A stretch of DNA of 64,000 nt from Paracoccaceae bacterium (GCA_009773375.1 WRPH01000023.1:1-64000); one strand, 5' to 3'; shown: positions 43,148 through 52,437, numbered from the stretch's first letter. Notes: generated by a model from the sequence alone, not told the origin. A program made the numbers and translations.

Positions 43148-43231
43148 AAATAGAAACAATAATGCCGGTATGCGTTGCCAGCAGCCGAGCGCAACGGTTA
43201 GGCTCGGGCAGCACAAGTGGTGAGGTATCAG

Positions 43232-44101
43232 GTGAAAGACAAGAAAAAGGGCGGCAAGCTCTATATCGAGCCGGGGCATTTCTACAGCCCGATCTGCAAT
43301 GTCGAAGAGGTGACGCAGTATTGGGAGTCTGACCACCGCGCCGCGCAATATGCCCGCGTCGATACCATGCTGGATTATGACGCGATGGCGCAACTTTGGG
43401 CGGAAATCCAGCCGCTGACGCTGCATTTCCCGATGACCCCGACCGAGGGTTTCCGCTATTACGGCTATAACACCGAGTTCATGTATTACGACGCGACGAT
43501 CCTGTCGGGGATGCTGGCCAGGTTCAATCCGCGCCAGATCATCGAAATCGGCGCGGGCTATTCCAGTGCCGCGATGTTCGACACCGTGGACCGGATGGCC
43601 AAGCCTAGGCTGGAGCGCTTCACCACCATCGACCCAGACATGACCCGGCTGAACGCGCTGAACCCGCCGGAAACCTCGCAGCGGTTGCAAGCGATGGTGC
43701 AGACGATTCCGGTGGATACCTTCCGCGAGTTGGAGGCGGGCGATCTGTTTTTCATCGATAGTTCGCACGTTCTGAAAACCGGATCGGATGTCCATTACGA
43801 ATATTTGCACCTGCTGCCGCAGATCAAACCGGGGGTAATTATTCACATTCACGACATTAATTACCCGTTCGAATATCCGGGCCGCTGGGTGATGCAACAC
43901 AATAGGTCGTGGAACGAGGTCTATCTGGTTGATATGATGCTGACCTACAGCCGCGATTACGAGGTGCTGTTTTTCAACGATGCCATGCTGCAAAAGCGCC
44001 CCGAGCTGATGCAGCAAGGCGGCATGGTCAAACGCTTTGGCGCGGTGAAAACCGAATGGCGGCAGCGCAACAACGGCTCGATCTGGCTGCGCAAGCGCTG
44101 A
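43232..44101 (+). CDS. Class I SAM-dependent methyltransferase-like protein, 289 aa
   Basis: A probable methyltransferase with the Rossmann-type motif IIEIGAGYSSAAMFD and the acidic FTTIDPD strand, then DLFFIDSSHVLKTGSDVHYEYLHLLPQIKPGVIIHIHDINYPFEYP. These features resemble the Methyltransf_24 group found with glycan or sugar-modifying genes. The GTG at 43232 is preferred since GAGG lies 6 bases upstream; a GTG at 43217 is possible. The natural substrate is unknown. Confidence 0.82.
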   Translation: MKDKKKGGKLYIEPGHFYSPICNVEEVTQYWESDHRAAQYARVDTMLDYDAMAQLWAEIQPLTLHFPMTPTEGFRYYGYNTEFMYYDATILSGMLARFNPRQIIEIGAGYSSAAMFDTVDRMAKPRLERFTTIDPDMTRLNALNPPETSQRLQAMVQTIPVDTFRELEAGDLFFIDSSHVLKTGSDVHYEYLHLLPQIKPGVIIHIHDINYPFEYPGRWVMQHNRSWNEVYLVDMMLTYSRDYEVLFFNDAMLQKRPELMQQGGMVKRFGAVKTEWRQRNNGSIWLRKR

Positions 44102-44160
44102 CTTGCGCAGCGTGTCCCGCTCTGTAACAGTCCTGTAAAACAGGCAGGGCGGGATGGATC

Positions 44161-44997
44161 GTGAGTTTTGGTATTCTGCTGGCCGTGCTGGGGTCGGCCT
44201 TCCTGCACGCCCTGTGGAATGCGTTGATCAAGACCGGCACCTCGCGACTGGGGGCGATGATCATCCTGTCGATTGGCGAGGTGCCGATTGGCCTTGCCGT
44301 TGCCGCCTTCTGCCCGCTGCCCGCGCCCGAGGTGTGGAAATGGGTGCTGATGGCGGGCTGCGCGCATTTCTTTTACAAGTCGTTCCTGACCTACGCCTAT
44401 GATCATGGCGACCTCAGCCGGGTCTATCCGATTGCCCGTGGCGCCGCGCCGCTGATTGTTGCCATTTTCGGCACAGTGCTGCTGGCCGACCGTCTGACCC
44501 TGCACGAGTTCGCCGGCATCGCGATCCTTGGCCTTGGCATCCTGCTGATGGCGCAAGGGATCTTCTCCAATGGCGAAAACCGCAAGATGCTGCCCTATGC
44601 GCTGGGCTCGGCCTGCGCGACAGCGACTTATACCATGCTCGACGGCACCGGCGCGCGGGTGGCGGGCGATGCGATTGCTTATGTCGCCTGGGTGTTTGTG
44701 GCCGACGGGCTGTTGTTTTCGCTGGGCATGCTGACGTGGAAAGGCTTGGACGTGCTGCCGCGCGACCGCAAGGCCTGGGGCAGCGGCCTGCTGGCGGCGG
44801 CGGCGTCTTACGGCGCTTACGGCGTGTCGGTCTGGGCGATGACGAAAGCGCCGATTGCGGTGGTGGCGGCGGTGCGCGAAACCTCGATCCTGTTCGCGGT
44901 GCTGATCGGCTGGCTGGTGTTCGGCGAAAAGATGACCCGCGGCAAGGCGCTGGCCGCCTGCGTCATCGTCAGCGGTGTGATCCTGACGCGGCTCTGA
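44161..44997 (+). CDS. EamA/DMT family transporter, 278 aa
   Basis: An inner-membrane transporter of the drug/metabolite type, with ten predicted helices in two EamA halves. GSAFLHALWNALIKTG and the FAGIAILGLGILLMAQG and PIAVVAAVRETSILFAVLIGWLVFGEK segments are typical. Substrate unknown. The start is a GTG at 44161. Confidence 0.88.
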   Translation: MSFGILLAVLGSAFLHALWNALIKTGTSRLGAMIILSIGEVPIGLAVAAFCPLPAPEVWKWVLMAGCAHFFYKSFLTYAYDHGDLSRVYPIARGAAPLIVAIFGTVLLADRLTLHEFAGIAILGLGILLMAQGIFSNGENRKMLPYALGSACATATYTMLDGTGARVAGDAIAYVAWVFVADGLLFSLGMLTWKGLDVLPRDRKAWGSGLLAAAASYGAYGVSVWAMTKAPIAVVAAVRETSILFAVLIGWLVFGEKMTRGKALAACVIVSGVILTRL

Positions 44998-45023
44998 CCC
45001 AGATAATTTGAATAAAATTTGCC

Positions 45024-45046
45024 TTCATCTTGGCGAAAATACTCCA
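45024..45046 (+). repeat. Dispersed intergenic repeat, CATCTTGGCGAAAATACTCC
   Basis: The second copy of the repeat also found at 23283 and (inverted) at about 54795. It lies between the EamA transporter and pcs genes, before a GGGGG/CCCCC hairpin at about 45077-45093. Confidence 0.6.
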
Positions 45047-45107
45047 CGGGGGCAGGATTTGCGCAGCAAATCCGGCGGGGGTGTGAAACCCCCGTCGGTC
45101 TCTGCCA

Positions 45108-45806
45108 TCAGGGTGCCGACCGATCCGGGATGATCTGCTGCGCGATGCCCGCGAAAGACAGATACAGCGAGGTGATCACCAGCCCCCAATGCGCCAGCGA
45201 GCCTTCGGCAAAGTTCATCCACGCCGCCCAGCCGGCAAAGATCACCCAAGCCAGCGACATCGGCAATGTCACGCTGCGCCAGCGCTTGGTGCGGGTGGGG
45301 TGGACGAATTTCAGCCGCAAGAACATCGACACCGTCAGCAGGATCACCGACAGCAGGATCACCCAGGGCGCAGGGGCCACGGCGAACAGCACCAGCACCA
45401 CCATGTTCCAGCAGGCCGGAAAGCCGGAAAAGGATTTATCCTTTGTTTTCATCCGGGTATCGGCAAAATAGATCACCGATCCGTAGCAGATCGCGATGAT
45501 CGCCAGCCACCCTGTCCAGCCCGACAACATGCCGGATTTGAACAGCGCATAGGCCGGGATGAACACATAGGTCAGGTAATCGACGATCAGATCCATCAAC
45601 ACCCCGTCATAGATCGGGAAGTTGTGCGGCGTGTCGTAGCGCCGCGCCAGCGGGCCGTCGATGCCATCCACGATCAGCGCCAGCACCAGCCAGAGGAACA
45701 TTACCCGCCAATTGCCCTCGACCGCCGCCAGCATGGCAAACATCGACAGCACCGCGCCCGAAGCGGTCAACAGGTGAACAGACAGGGCTTTCAGACGAAT
45801 ATCCAT
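45108..45806 (-). CDS. pcs: Phosphatidylcholine synthase, 232 aa
   Basis: An inner-membrane CDP-alcohol phosphatidyltransferase that condenses choline with CDP-diacylglycerol. The signature DGxxAR-x-G-x3-D-x3-D is present as D50-G51, A54-R55, G68, D72 and D76. About seven hydrophobic segments follow. The length and residues around the signature fit Pcs of Rhodobacter and rhizobia. The ATG at 45806 is preferred over a TTG 18 bases upstream. Confidence 0.9.
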   Translation of the reverse strand: MDIRLKALSVHLLTASGAVLSMFAMLAAVEGNWRVMFLWLVLALIVDGIDGPLARRYDTPHNFPIYDGVLMDLIVDYLTYVFIPAYALFKSGMLSGWTGWLAIIAICYGSVIYFADTRMKTKDKSFSGFPACWNMVVLVLFAVAPAPWVILLSVILLTVSMFLRLKFVHPTRTKRWRSVTLPMSLAWVIFAGWAAWMNFAEGSLAHWGLVITSLYLSFAGIAQQIIPDRSAP

Positions 45807-45845
45807 GGCGGGGTGATGGCTCAAATCGGGATTCGGGGCAAGGTT

Positions 45846-46772
45846 TCAGGCGCGCGGGTGGGCTTTTTCGTAGACTTCCATCAGGCGGGTGGCATCAACA
45901 GCGGTATAGGCTTGCGTCGTGGACAACGAGGCGTGGCCCAGCAGTTCCTGTATCGCGCGCAGATCGCCCCCGGCAGACAGCAGGTGGGTGGCAAAGCTGT
46001 GGCGCATCGCGTGCGGCGTGGCGGATGACGGCAGGCCCAGTTGCAGCCGCGCCTTTTCCATCACCAGCGCGATCAGCCGCGGGTTCAAGGCTCCGCCACG
46101 CTGGCCGCGAAACAGCGGCGCATCGCGGGTCAGGTCATGCGGGCAAAGCCGGACATAGTTGGCCACGGCATCACGGGCGGCGGGTAGGGTCGGCACCAGC
46201 CGTTCCTTGCCGCCCTTCCCGATGATGCGCAGGGTTTCGGGCAGCGGATGCGCCGCGCCCGTCAGCCCCAAAGCCTCGGAAATCCGCAAGCCACAGCCGT
46301 AAAGCAACGTCACCACGGCAATATCGCGGGCGGCGATCCAGTCTTCGCGGGCTTGTGCGCCCACGGTGTCGATCATGTCGCGCGCGCCATCGACCGTCAG
46401 CGGGCGCGGCAGTTTGCGGCGGTATTTCGGGCCGCGCGCCGACAGGACGCTGGTGGCATCGACGCCTTCGCGGTCGGCGACCCAGGCCACGAAATTCTTC
46501 ACCGCAGACAATTCCCGTGCCAGCGACCGTGCTGCCACGCCGCGGCCGCGTTCATGTGCCATCCACGACCGCAGATCGGATTGATCGACTTGCGCGACCG
46601 CAGCCAGCCCTTCACCGCCGCCGTGATGGCTGGCAAGGAAGGCCAGAAAACCTGTCACATCATGGGCATAGGCGGTCAGCGTGTTGGGGGCCGCGCCGTT
46701 TAACGCGCGCAGATGATCCAGCCAGCGCGCCAGGGCATCGCGCTGTGCGGGCGATATTGCCAGCGTGGTCAC
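45846..46772 (-). CDS. xerC: Tyrosine recombinase XerC, 308 aa
   Basis: A site-specific recombinase that, with XerD, resolves chromosome dimers at dif. It has the N-terminal SAM-like core-binding domain and the catalytic domain with the Arg motif YGCGLRISEALGL, HAMRHSFATHLLSAGGDLRAIQELLGH and the nucleophile Tyr in STTQAYTAVD. The GTG at 46772 overlaps the DUF484 stop (GTGA). The pairing with DUF484 upstream is the classic xerC operon. Confidence 0.93.
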   Translation of the reverse strand: MTTLAISPAQRDALARWLDHLRALNGAAPNTLTAYAHDVTGFLAFLASHHGGGEGLAAVAQVDQSDLRSWMAHERGRGVAARSLARELSAVKNFVAWVADREGVDATSVLSARGPKYRRKLPRPLTVDGARDMIDTVGAQAREDWIAARDIAVVTLLYGCGLRISEALGLTGAAHPLPETLRIIGKGGKERLVPTLPAARDAVANYVRLCPHDLTRDAPLFRGQRGGALNPRLIALVMEKARLQLGLPSSATPHAMRHSFATHLLSAGGDLRAIQELLGHASLSTTQAYTAVDATRLMEVYEKAHPRA

Positions 46773-47461
46773 GCCAGCCAGCGGCGCATCGTCCGCTCGA
46801 ACACGCCGGCGAAAAAGCCCAGCAGATCGGTGCCATGTGTCGGTTTGAACTGATGCGGGTCTTCCGCCCCCATTACCAACATGCCGGGCAGGCGGCCTTT
46901 GCCGAAATCCAGCTTCATCAGCGCTTCGGAGCGGACCCAACCGGCACGCTCGCCATAAAGCGCGTCCGATTGCGGCAGCACCTGCCGCAGCACCACCGGG
47001 CGCAGCGGCACATTGCGCCCGCCCGAGATATATTCGGCAACAAAACCCGGTTCTGCAACATACAGCACATCGCCCAGTTTGCGTAAGCTCGGGTCTTCGG
47101 CGTCTTGCACCGATTCCAGCACCAGCCGCACGCAATCAATCCGCAGCGTCGCCGCCACGTCGCTTGCCATGGTTTTCAGAAAATCTTCAAAGCTCAGCGG
47201 GTCCATCATCTGCAAAATCGCGCGGTGGACCTGATTGGTGCCCGCAAGATTTTCATAGGCCGCCGCAATCACGGTGCGATGGGTGTCTTCCAGCCGGTCG
47301 AGCCGGCCTTCCAGACGCTCCATCGCAATGCCGCGCAGATCGACAATATTGCTGCCCATCAACCGTTCATTGGCGCCGATCAGGGCGTTCATGACATCGC
47401 GGTCTTCAAGGATCACCTCGGGTTCCGCCAGAATCCGGTCGCGCAGGTCTTGGTCGATCAT
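46769..47461 (-). CDS. DUF484 family protein, 230 aa
   Basis: A GAF-like cytoplasmic protein of the DUF484 family. The N-terminus has ILAEPEVILEDRDVMNALIGANE, and a later segment MLVMGAEDPHQFKPTHGTDLLGFFAGVFER is typical. It commonly lies next to xerC, but its role is not known. Confidence 0.88.
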   Translation of the reverse strand: MIDQDLRDRILAEPEVILEDRDVMNALIGANERLMGSNIVDLRGIAMERLEGRLDRLEDTHRTVIAAAYENLAGTNQVHRAILQMMDPLSFEDFLKTMASDVAATLRIDCVRLVLESVQDAEDPSLRKLGDVLYVAEPGFVAEYISGGRNVPLRPVVLRQVLPQSDALYGERAGWVRSEALMKLDFGKGRLPGMLVMGAEDPHQFKPTHGTDLLGFFAGVFERTMRRWLA

Positions 47462-47497
47462 GCTGGGCTAACCCCGTGTTTGCTGAACAGTCGCAGA

Positions 47498-48151
47498 TTA
47501 CAGAATCTTCTGCCCGGTTTTCGCCCAGTCTTTCATGAACTGTGCGATGCCGCTGTCGGTCAGCGGGTGGTTGACCATCGCCTTAATCACCGACGGCGGT
47601 GCGGTCATCACATCGGCACCGACCAGCGCGCATTGCGTGACGTGGTTGACGGTGCGGATCGAAGCCGCAAGGATCTGGGTGTCAAAGCCGTAGTTGTCAT
47701 AGACTTGGCGGATGTCGGAAATCAGCTCCACGCCGTCCAGGTTGATATCGTCAAGCCGGCCGATGAAGGGGCTGATAAACGTAGCCCCGGCCTTGGCTGC
47801 CAGAATGGCTTGATTGACGCTGAAGCACAGGGTGACGTTGACCATTTTGCCTTCGCCCGACAACACCTTGCAAGCTTGCAGCCCGTCCCAGGTCAGCGGC
47901 ACTTTGACGGTGATATTCGGCGCAATCTCGGCCAGTTTGCGGCCTTCGGAAATCATCGTGGCGGCGTCCAGCGCCACCACTTCTGCCGACACCGGGCCAG
48001 AGACGATGCCGCAAATCTCGCGGGTGACTTCCAGAATATCGCGGCCCGATTTCAGGATGATCGACGGGTTGGTGGTGACACCATCCACCATGCCCAGATC
48101 GTTCAGTTCCTTGATGGCGGCGACATCGGCGGTATCGACGAAGAATTTCAT
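47498..48151 (-). CDS. Transaldolase / fructose-6-phosphate aldolase-type, 217 aa
   Basis: A short transaldolase of the TalC/FSA family. It forms a Schiff base through K83 in [11 protein letters not shown], and [15 protein letters not shown] (24-38) is the conserved N-terminal strand. Proteins of this size act as transaldolase or as fructose-6-phosphate aldolase; sequence alone does not settle which. It is divergent from priA. Confidence 0.9.
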   Translation of the reverse strand: MKFFVDTADVAAIKELNDLGMVDGVTTNPSIILKSGRDILEVTREICGIVSGPVSAEVVALDAATMISEGRKLAEIAPNITVKVPLTWDGLQACKVLSGEGKMVNVTLCFSVNQAILAAKAGATFISPFIGRLDDINLDGVELISDIRQVYDNYGFDTQILAASIRTVNHVTQCALVGADVMTAPPSVIKAMVNHPLTDSGIAQFMKDWAKTGQKIL

Positions 48152-48241
48152 GGGAGTGTCCTCACGGTGGGTTGCAAGAGCAGGGGTTGCGACTGCTTGG
48201 GCGGGGGTTTACCCCAAAACGACGCAAAAAGGAAAGAGCGG

Positions 48242-50434
48242 ATGGCGGCGGAACGGGTCTATGAGGCAGGAGAGTTGGTCGGCGTGCTGACCACCGAGCC
48301 TTTGGGCCGCATGTTGGATTACAAGGCCCCCGAGGGCGGCTGCGGTGATGGCGATTTCGTCGAGGTGCCGCTGGGGCCGCGCAAGGTGATCGGCGTGGTC
48401 TGGGGGCGCGGCGAGGGCAAGTTTGATCCGGCGCGGATACGGTCGGTCTACCGCGTGCTGGATGCGGCCCCGATGCGGGCGGAATTGCGCAGCTTTCTGA
48501 CCCGCGCTGCCGAATATACCCTGACGCCGATGGCTGCGATGTTGCGGCTGGCCACCCGCGCGCCGGGTCTGGGTGATCCGCCGTCAATGAAGAAGGTCTA
48601 TGTGCTGGGGGCGACGATCCCGAACCAGCTGACCGAAGCGCGGTTTCGCGTGGTGGAGGCGCTGCGGCGCTTTGGCGGCGCTGCGGTGACGTTGGGCGAA
48701 TTGGCCGAGGAAGCCGGTTGCGGGCCGTCTGTGGTCAAGGGGCTGGTCAAGCTGGGCGTGGTGCTGGAGCAGGACGCGCCGCGCGATCTGCCCTATCCGG
48801 CGCTGAACCCGGTGTCGAATGCGCGGCTGGCCGGTGATCAGATCGCGGCGGCGGATGCGCTGGTCGCCAGCGTGGCGCAGGGCGGCTATTCCTGCACGCT
48901 GCTGAAGGGCGTCACCGGCTCGGGCAAAACCGAAGTGTATCTGGAGGCGGTGGCGGAATGTCTGCGGATGGGGCGGCAAGCCTTGGTGCTGCTGCCGGAA
49001 ATCTCGCTGACGGCGGATTTCCTGACGCGGGTGCAGGCCCGGTTTGGCGCGCGTCCCGCCGAATGGCATTCCGGCGTCACGATGACAGAACGCCGTAGGC
49101 TGTGGCGGATGGTAGGGCAGGGCGAGGCCAGCTTTGTGGTCGGCGCACGCTCGGCGCTGTTTCTGCCGTTCCGCGATCTGGGGCTGGTCGTGGTCGATGA
49201 GGAACACGACACCTCGTATAAACAGGAAGAGGGTGTGTTCTATAACGCCCGCGATATGGCGGTGCTGCGGGCGGCAATCGTTGGCGCGCCGGTGGTGCTG
49301 GCCTCGGCGACGCCGTGCCTGGAAACCTGGGCCAATGTCGAGGCGGGGAAATACGGCCGCCTTGATCTGGGCTCGCGGTTTGGGCCAGCAGAGCTGCCCG
49401 ATATGCAAGCCATTGATATGCGGTCGCAAAAGCTGGCGGCGAATGCGTGGATTTCGCCTAAACTGGCGGCAGAGGTGAAGGTTCGGATCGAACGCCGCGA
49501 GCAATCCTTGCTGTTCCTGAACCGTCGCGGCTTTGCGCCGATCACGCTGTGTCGCGCCTGTGGCCATCAGGTTGGCTGCGACGATTGCGATGCGCGGATG
49601 GTGGAGCATCGGTTCCTCAAGCGGCTGGTCTGCCATCAGTGCGGTGCGACCAAACCGATCCCCACCGAATGCCCGGCCTGCAAGGTTGAAGGCAAGATGG
49701 CGCCGGTCGGGCCGGGGGTGGAACGGCTGGCCGAAGAAGTGGTGGCACTGTTTCCCGATGCCCGCGTGGCGGTGCTGTCCTCGGATCTGTTCGGATCGGC
49801 CCGCGCGCTGAAAGAACAGATCGTGGCGATTGCCGAAGGGGCTGCCGATATCATCATCGGCACCCAGATCGTTGCCAAGGGCCACAACTTTCCGCTGCTG
49901 ACCTTGGTGGGGGTGATTGATGCCGATCTGGGCCTGCAAGGGTCGGATTTGCGCGCGGCGGAACGCACGTTTCAGCTGATGCGGCAGGTGGCGGGCCGGG
50001 CCGGGCGGGCCGACAAGCCGGGGCTGGCGCTGTTGCAGACGTTTCAGCCCGAACATCCGGTGATCCGGGCAATCTTGGGCGGCGATGAAGAGGCGTTCTG
50101 GCGTGCCGAAGCCGCCGAGCGCCGCGCCGCTGGCGTGCCGCCCTATGGCCGGATGGCGGGGATCATCCTGTCGTCGCCCGATGTGGCGCAGGTGTTTGAT
50201 TTCGGCGCCGAACTCGCCCGCCGCGATGGGCCGTTGCGCAAGATCGGTGCGCAGGTTTACGGGCCAGCACCTGCCCCGGTGGCACGGGTGCGCGGGCGGC
50301 ATCGGGTGCGGCTGCTGGTCAAGGCTGACAAGACTGCGCCCTTGCAGGCGGCCTTGGCGGAATGGGTGGCGCAGCTGCGGCTGCCCAACAATCTGCGGCT
50401 TTCCATCGACATCGACCCGCAAAGCTTCTACTAA
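48242..50434 (+). CDS. priA: Primosomal replication factor Y (PriA helicase), 730 aa
   Basis: A superfamily 2 helicase that restarts stalled replication forks. Walker A GVTGSGKTEVYLEA is at about 222, DEEH at about 318, and the zinc-binding Cys pairs (CRACGHQVGCDDCD, CHQCGATKPIPTECPAC) lie at about 438-480. AAGGA is 8 bases before the ATG at 48242. In-frame codons further upstream overlap the divergent transaldolase and were excluded. Length is normal for PriA. Confidence 0.95.
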   Translation: MAAERVYEAGELVGVLTTEPLGRMLDYKAPEGGCGDGDFVEVPLGPRKVIGVVWGRGEGKFDPARIRSVYRVLDAAPMRAELRSFLTRAAEYTLTPMAAMLRLATRAPGLGDPPSMKKVYVLGATIPNQLTEARFRVVEALRRFGGAAVTLGELAEEAGCGPSVVKGLVKLGVVLEQDAPRDLPYPALNPVSNARLAGDQIAAADALVASVAQGGYSCTLLKGVTGSGKTEVYLEAVAECLRMGRQALVLLPEISLTADFLTRVQARFGARPAEWHSGVTMTERRRLWRMVGQGEASFVVGARSALFLPFRDLGLVVVDEEHDTSYKQEEGVFYNARDMAVLRAAIVGAPVVLASATPCLETWANVEAGKYGRLDLGSRFGPAELPDMQAIDMRSQKLAANAWISPKLAAEVKVRIERREQSLLFLNRRGFAPITLCRACGHQVGCDDCDARMVEHRFLKRLVCHQCGATKPIPTECPACKVEGKMAPVGPGVERLAEEVVALFPDARVAVLSSDLFGSARALKEQIVAIAEGAADIIIGTQIVAKGHNFPLLTLVGVIDADLGLQGSDLRAAERTFQLMRQVAGRAGRADKPGLALLQTFQPEHPVIRAILGGDEEAFWRAEAAERRAAGVPPYGRMAGIILSSPDVAQVFDFGAELARRDGPLRKIGAQVYGPAPAPVARVRGRHRVRLLVKADKTAPLQAALAEWVAQLRLPNNLRLSIDIDPQSFY

Positions 50435-50461
50435 CGCCGCGACCCTAGCACGGATAGCGCC

Positions 50462-51334
50462 ATGCCCACCTTTACCGCCCTGACCACCCTGATGGGTGAA
50501 GACGCCGCCAACGGCCTTGCCGAAGCCATTGAAAAGATGGAGCCGGAACCCACCGGCGTTGGCGTTTTTGAAATCGAGGATGACTCCGGCCTGTGGGAGG
50601 TTGGCGCGTATTTTCTGGAGCAGCCGAATGTGGCGGTGCTGGAATTGCTGGCGCTGGCCTTCAATGCCAAGCCCTTCGCGCTGTCGGAACTGCCCGAGAT
50701 TGACTGGGTGGCCAAGGTGCGGCGCGAGTTGTCGCCAGTCGAGGCGGGGCGCTTCTTTGTCTATGGCAGCCACGATGCCGACAAGGTGCCCGCCGACAAG
50801 ATTGCGCTGCAAATCGAGGCGACGGTGGCGTTTGGCACCGGCCACCACGGCACGACGCTGGGCTGTCTGCGCGCGTTTGATCGGCTGTTCGAGGCAGGCT
50901 TCCGCCCGGCCAAAGTCGCTGACATCGGCTGCGGTACCGCCGTTCTGGCAATGGCCGCCGCTGCCGTGCTGCCTGACGCCCTTGTGATCGCCTCCGATAT
51001 TGACGAGGTCGCGGTGGACGTGGCCGAGGCGAACGTGGCGACCAACCACATGGAAGGCCGCATCGAATGTCTGGAGGCGGCAGGCTTTCAGCACCCGCGT
51101 CTGGCCGAAGCTGCCCCCTTTGATCTGGTTTTTGCCAATATTCTCAAAGGCCCGCTGGTGGAACTGGCTCCGGCGATGGCGGCACATGTTGCGCCCGCTG
51201 GGTTGATTATCCTGTCGGGTTTGCTGGTGGTGCAGGCTGACTCGATTACGGACGCCTATGTGGCGGCGGGCTTCACCCCGCAATCGCGCGAAGATCTGGG
51301 CGAATGGTCGGCGCTGGTATTGCGGCGAAATTGA
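50462..51334 (+). CDS. prmA: Ribosomal protein L11 methyltransferase, 290 aa
   Basis: A cytoplasmic methyltransferase that methylates L11. The SAM-binding part has TVAFGTGHHGTTLGCLRAFD, VADIGCGTAVLAMAAA and FDLVFANILKGPLVELAP, all typical of PrmA. It lies 27 bases downstream of priA and may share its transcript. Confidence 0.93.
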   Translation: MPTFTALTTLMGEDAANGLAEAIEKMEPEPTGVGVFEIEDDSGLWEVGAYFLEQPNVAVLELLALAFNAKPFALSELPEIDWVAKVRRELSPVEAGRFFVYGSHDADKVPADKIALQIEATVAFGTGHHGTTLGCLRAFDRLFEAGFRPAKVADIGCGTAVLAMAAAAVLPDALVIASDIDEVAVDVAEANVATNHMEGRIECLEAAGFQHPRLAEAAPFDLVFANILKGPLVELAPAMAAHVAPAGLIILSGLLVVQADSITDAYVAAGFTPQSREDLGEWSALVLRRN

Positions 51335-51338
51335 ACCC

Positions 51339-51354
51339 TTAATGCATGGTTAAC
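51339..51354. promoter_or_regulatory. CtrA-type box TTAA-N7-TTAAC
   Basis: TTAA TGCATGG TTAAC matches the CtrA consensus TTAA-N7-TTAA(C) fully. It lies about 100 bases upstream of the small membrane protein gene at 51453. Confidence 0.6.
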
Positions 51355-51452
51355 GGCGAAATGAGGGCAATTTGTCTGCTATGCCCAAATTTCGCCATAA
51401 TCCTGATTTACCCAAAAAGCAGGCGGGGGCCAGATCGTGTGGAGTTATTCGG

Positions 51453-51803
51453 ATGGCCGACCCGAATCTTGTCGATTTTTATAGCAATGTTGCGCGCTTC
51501 GAGAAGCGGCGCGCCAAGGGCTATGGCTTTGATGCCGCCGGAACGCTCGGTCGTTCCCATTTTGAAAAATCCCGCCGCAAACGCCGCTCGCTCATCGCGC
51601 CGCTGCTGTTGGTCGCCGTCTGCGGCATTGGCCTGAAGGCTGCAATTTATCAGTCAGTCGGTGCGGCTTCGTACAACGACCGGGTTGCGCGGCTGGCGCA
51701 GGGCGAGGGATTTGATCGCCTGGGCGGCTGGCTGATGCAGGCTGACCCGGCGACGCTGTTTGTTGCCGAAAAGATTCGCGTCGGTTTGCTCGGCCTGAAA
51801 TAG
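51453..51803 (+). CDS. Small single-pass membrane protein, 116 aa
   Basis: I do not recognise a named family, although the sequence looks like a conserved hypothetical of Rhodobacteraceae. A basic N-terminal half (about residues 1-48, rich in Lys/Arg) is followed by one membrane helix (LIAPLLLVAVCGIGLKAAI, 49-67) and a short periplasmic tail. GGAG lies 8 bases before the ATG at 51453. A perfect CtrA box upstream suggests cell-cycle or CtrA-dependent control. Confidence 0.78.
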   Translation: MADPNLVDFYSNVARFEKRRAKGYGFDAAGTLGRSHFEKSRRKRRSLIAPLLLVAVCGIGLKAAIYQSVGAASYNDRVARLAQGEGFDRLGGWLMQADPATLFVAEKIRVGLLGLK

Positions 51804-51858
51804 GCGGCACAGATTGCCGGGAACAGCGTCGGCTGCGGTCCCTGGCACGCTGAAACGC

Positions 51859-51896
51859 AAAAAGGCCGAAGTCCTGCTGGACTTCGGCCTTTTTTT
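51859..51896. terminator. Bidirectional rho-independent terminator
   Basis: AAGGCCGAAGTCC / GGACTTCGGCCTT with loop TGCT forms a 13-bp stem with A and T runs on either side. It separates the convergent small membrane protein gene and DUF1127 gene. Confidence 0.93.
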
Positions 51897-51914
51897 CATC
51901 TGATTCAGATCAGC

Positions 51915-52118
51915 TTAGCGGCCGATCATTTCCACATCCCCACGGCACAGGCCGATATCGTCCAACTCGCGGTCCGACAGTTTGCCCAAGGCATTGCGGG
52001 TCACCCGGGAGTCATTCCAAGTGGCAAAGCTGGCAACAAAATCGTTCACGAACTGAACCGAGCGGAAAATCGAGATGGCGCCAAACGGCGCCGCACGGGA
52101 CGTCTCATAGGCGGCCAT
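51915..52118 (-). CDS. DUF1127 small basic protein, 67 aa
   Basis: A short Arg-containing protein of the DUF1127 family, with the C-terminal NALGKLSDRELDDIGLCRGDVEMIG. In Rhodobacter such proteins include the RNA-binding CcaF1; another member need not share that role. The ATG at 52118 is preceded by AAGGA at 8 bases. Here the gene ends directly at a terminator, so no array of co-transcribed CcsR-like small RNAs follows it. Confidence 0.85.
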   Translation of the reverse strand: MAAYETSRAAPFGAISIFRSVQFVNDFVASFATWNDSRVTRNALGKLSDRELDDIGLCRGDVEMIGR

Positions 52119-52437
52119 AGCGGTTATCCTTTTCAAAACTTTCATCCGGCAAGCACCCTTGCTTGCGGTGAGGCCTATCTAGCTATGCTGCAGTTGCGAA
52201 GCAATGGGGCGGCAAGCATGTCTGCCTTGCGCCCAATGCATAGCCATTCGCCACAGATTAGCCGTTATTTTCTAGGCGTTTTGTGAACAATGGCCGATTT
52301 TGTCGCTTTCCGCCGCTGGAAAGTCGGTTTGCTGCGTCTGCATAATGCGCAGCGATCTGTTTGCCAAGATTGAATTAAACTTGGCGGATGTTCTCTTTTC
52401 GTGCTATTTCGGAAAAAAGCAGAAAAAGAGGGCAGGG
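52119..52437. other. Divergent promoter region of DUF1127 and ruvC genes
   Basis: About 320 bases without a gene. It holds an imperfect hairpin at about 52201-52240 (GCAATGGGGCGGCAAG / CTTGCGCCCAATGC with bulges). GTTC-N7-GTGC at 52390-52404 is one base off an alphaproteobacterial LexA box. Confidence 0.5.
52390..52404. promoter_or_regulatory. Near-consensus LexA box upstream of ruvC
   Basis: GTTC TCTTTTC GTGC differs by one base from the GTTC-N7-GTTC operator of alphaproteobacterial LexA. It ends 33 bases before the ruvC start. A single near-match can arise by chance. Confidence 0.35.

Noticed and set aside
47105-48241. In-frame extension of priA by more than 370 codons upstream
   Set aside because: It overlaps the transaldolase and DUF484 genes on the other strand; ATG 48242 has a good ribosome binding site and gives normal PriA length.
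48584-51283. An 899-codon open frame on the minus strand across priA and prmA
   Set aside because: Antisense to two well-supported genes and again His/Gln/Arg-rich without any motif.
51804-51914. CcsR-like small RNA array after the DUF1127 gene
   Set aside because: A strong terminator follows the gene directly and no repeated hairpins with anti-Shine-Dalgarno loops are present.
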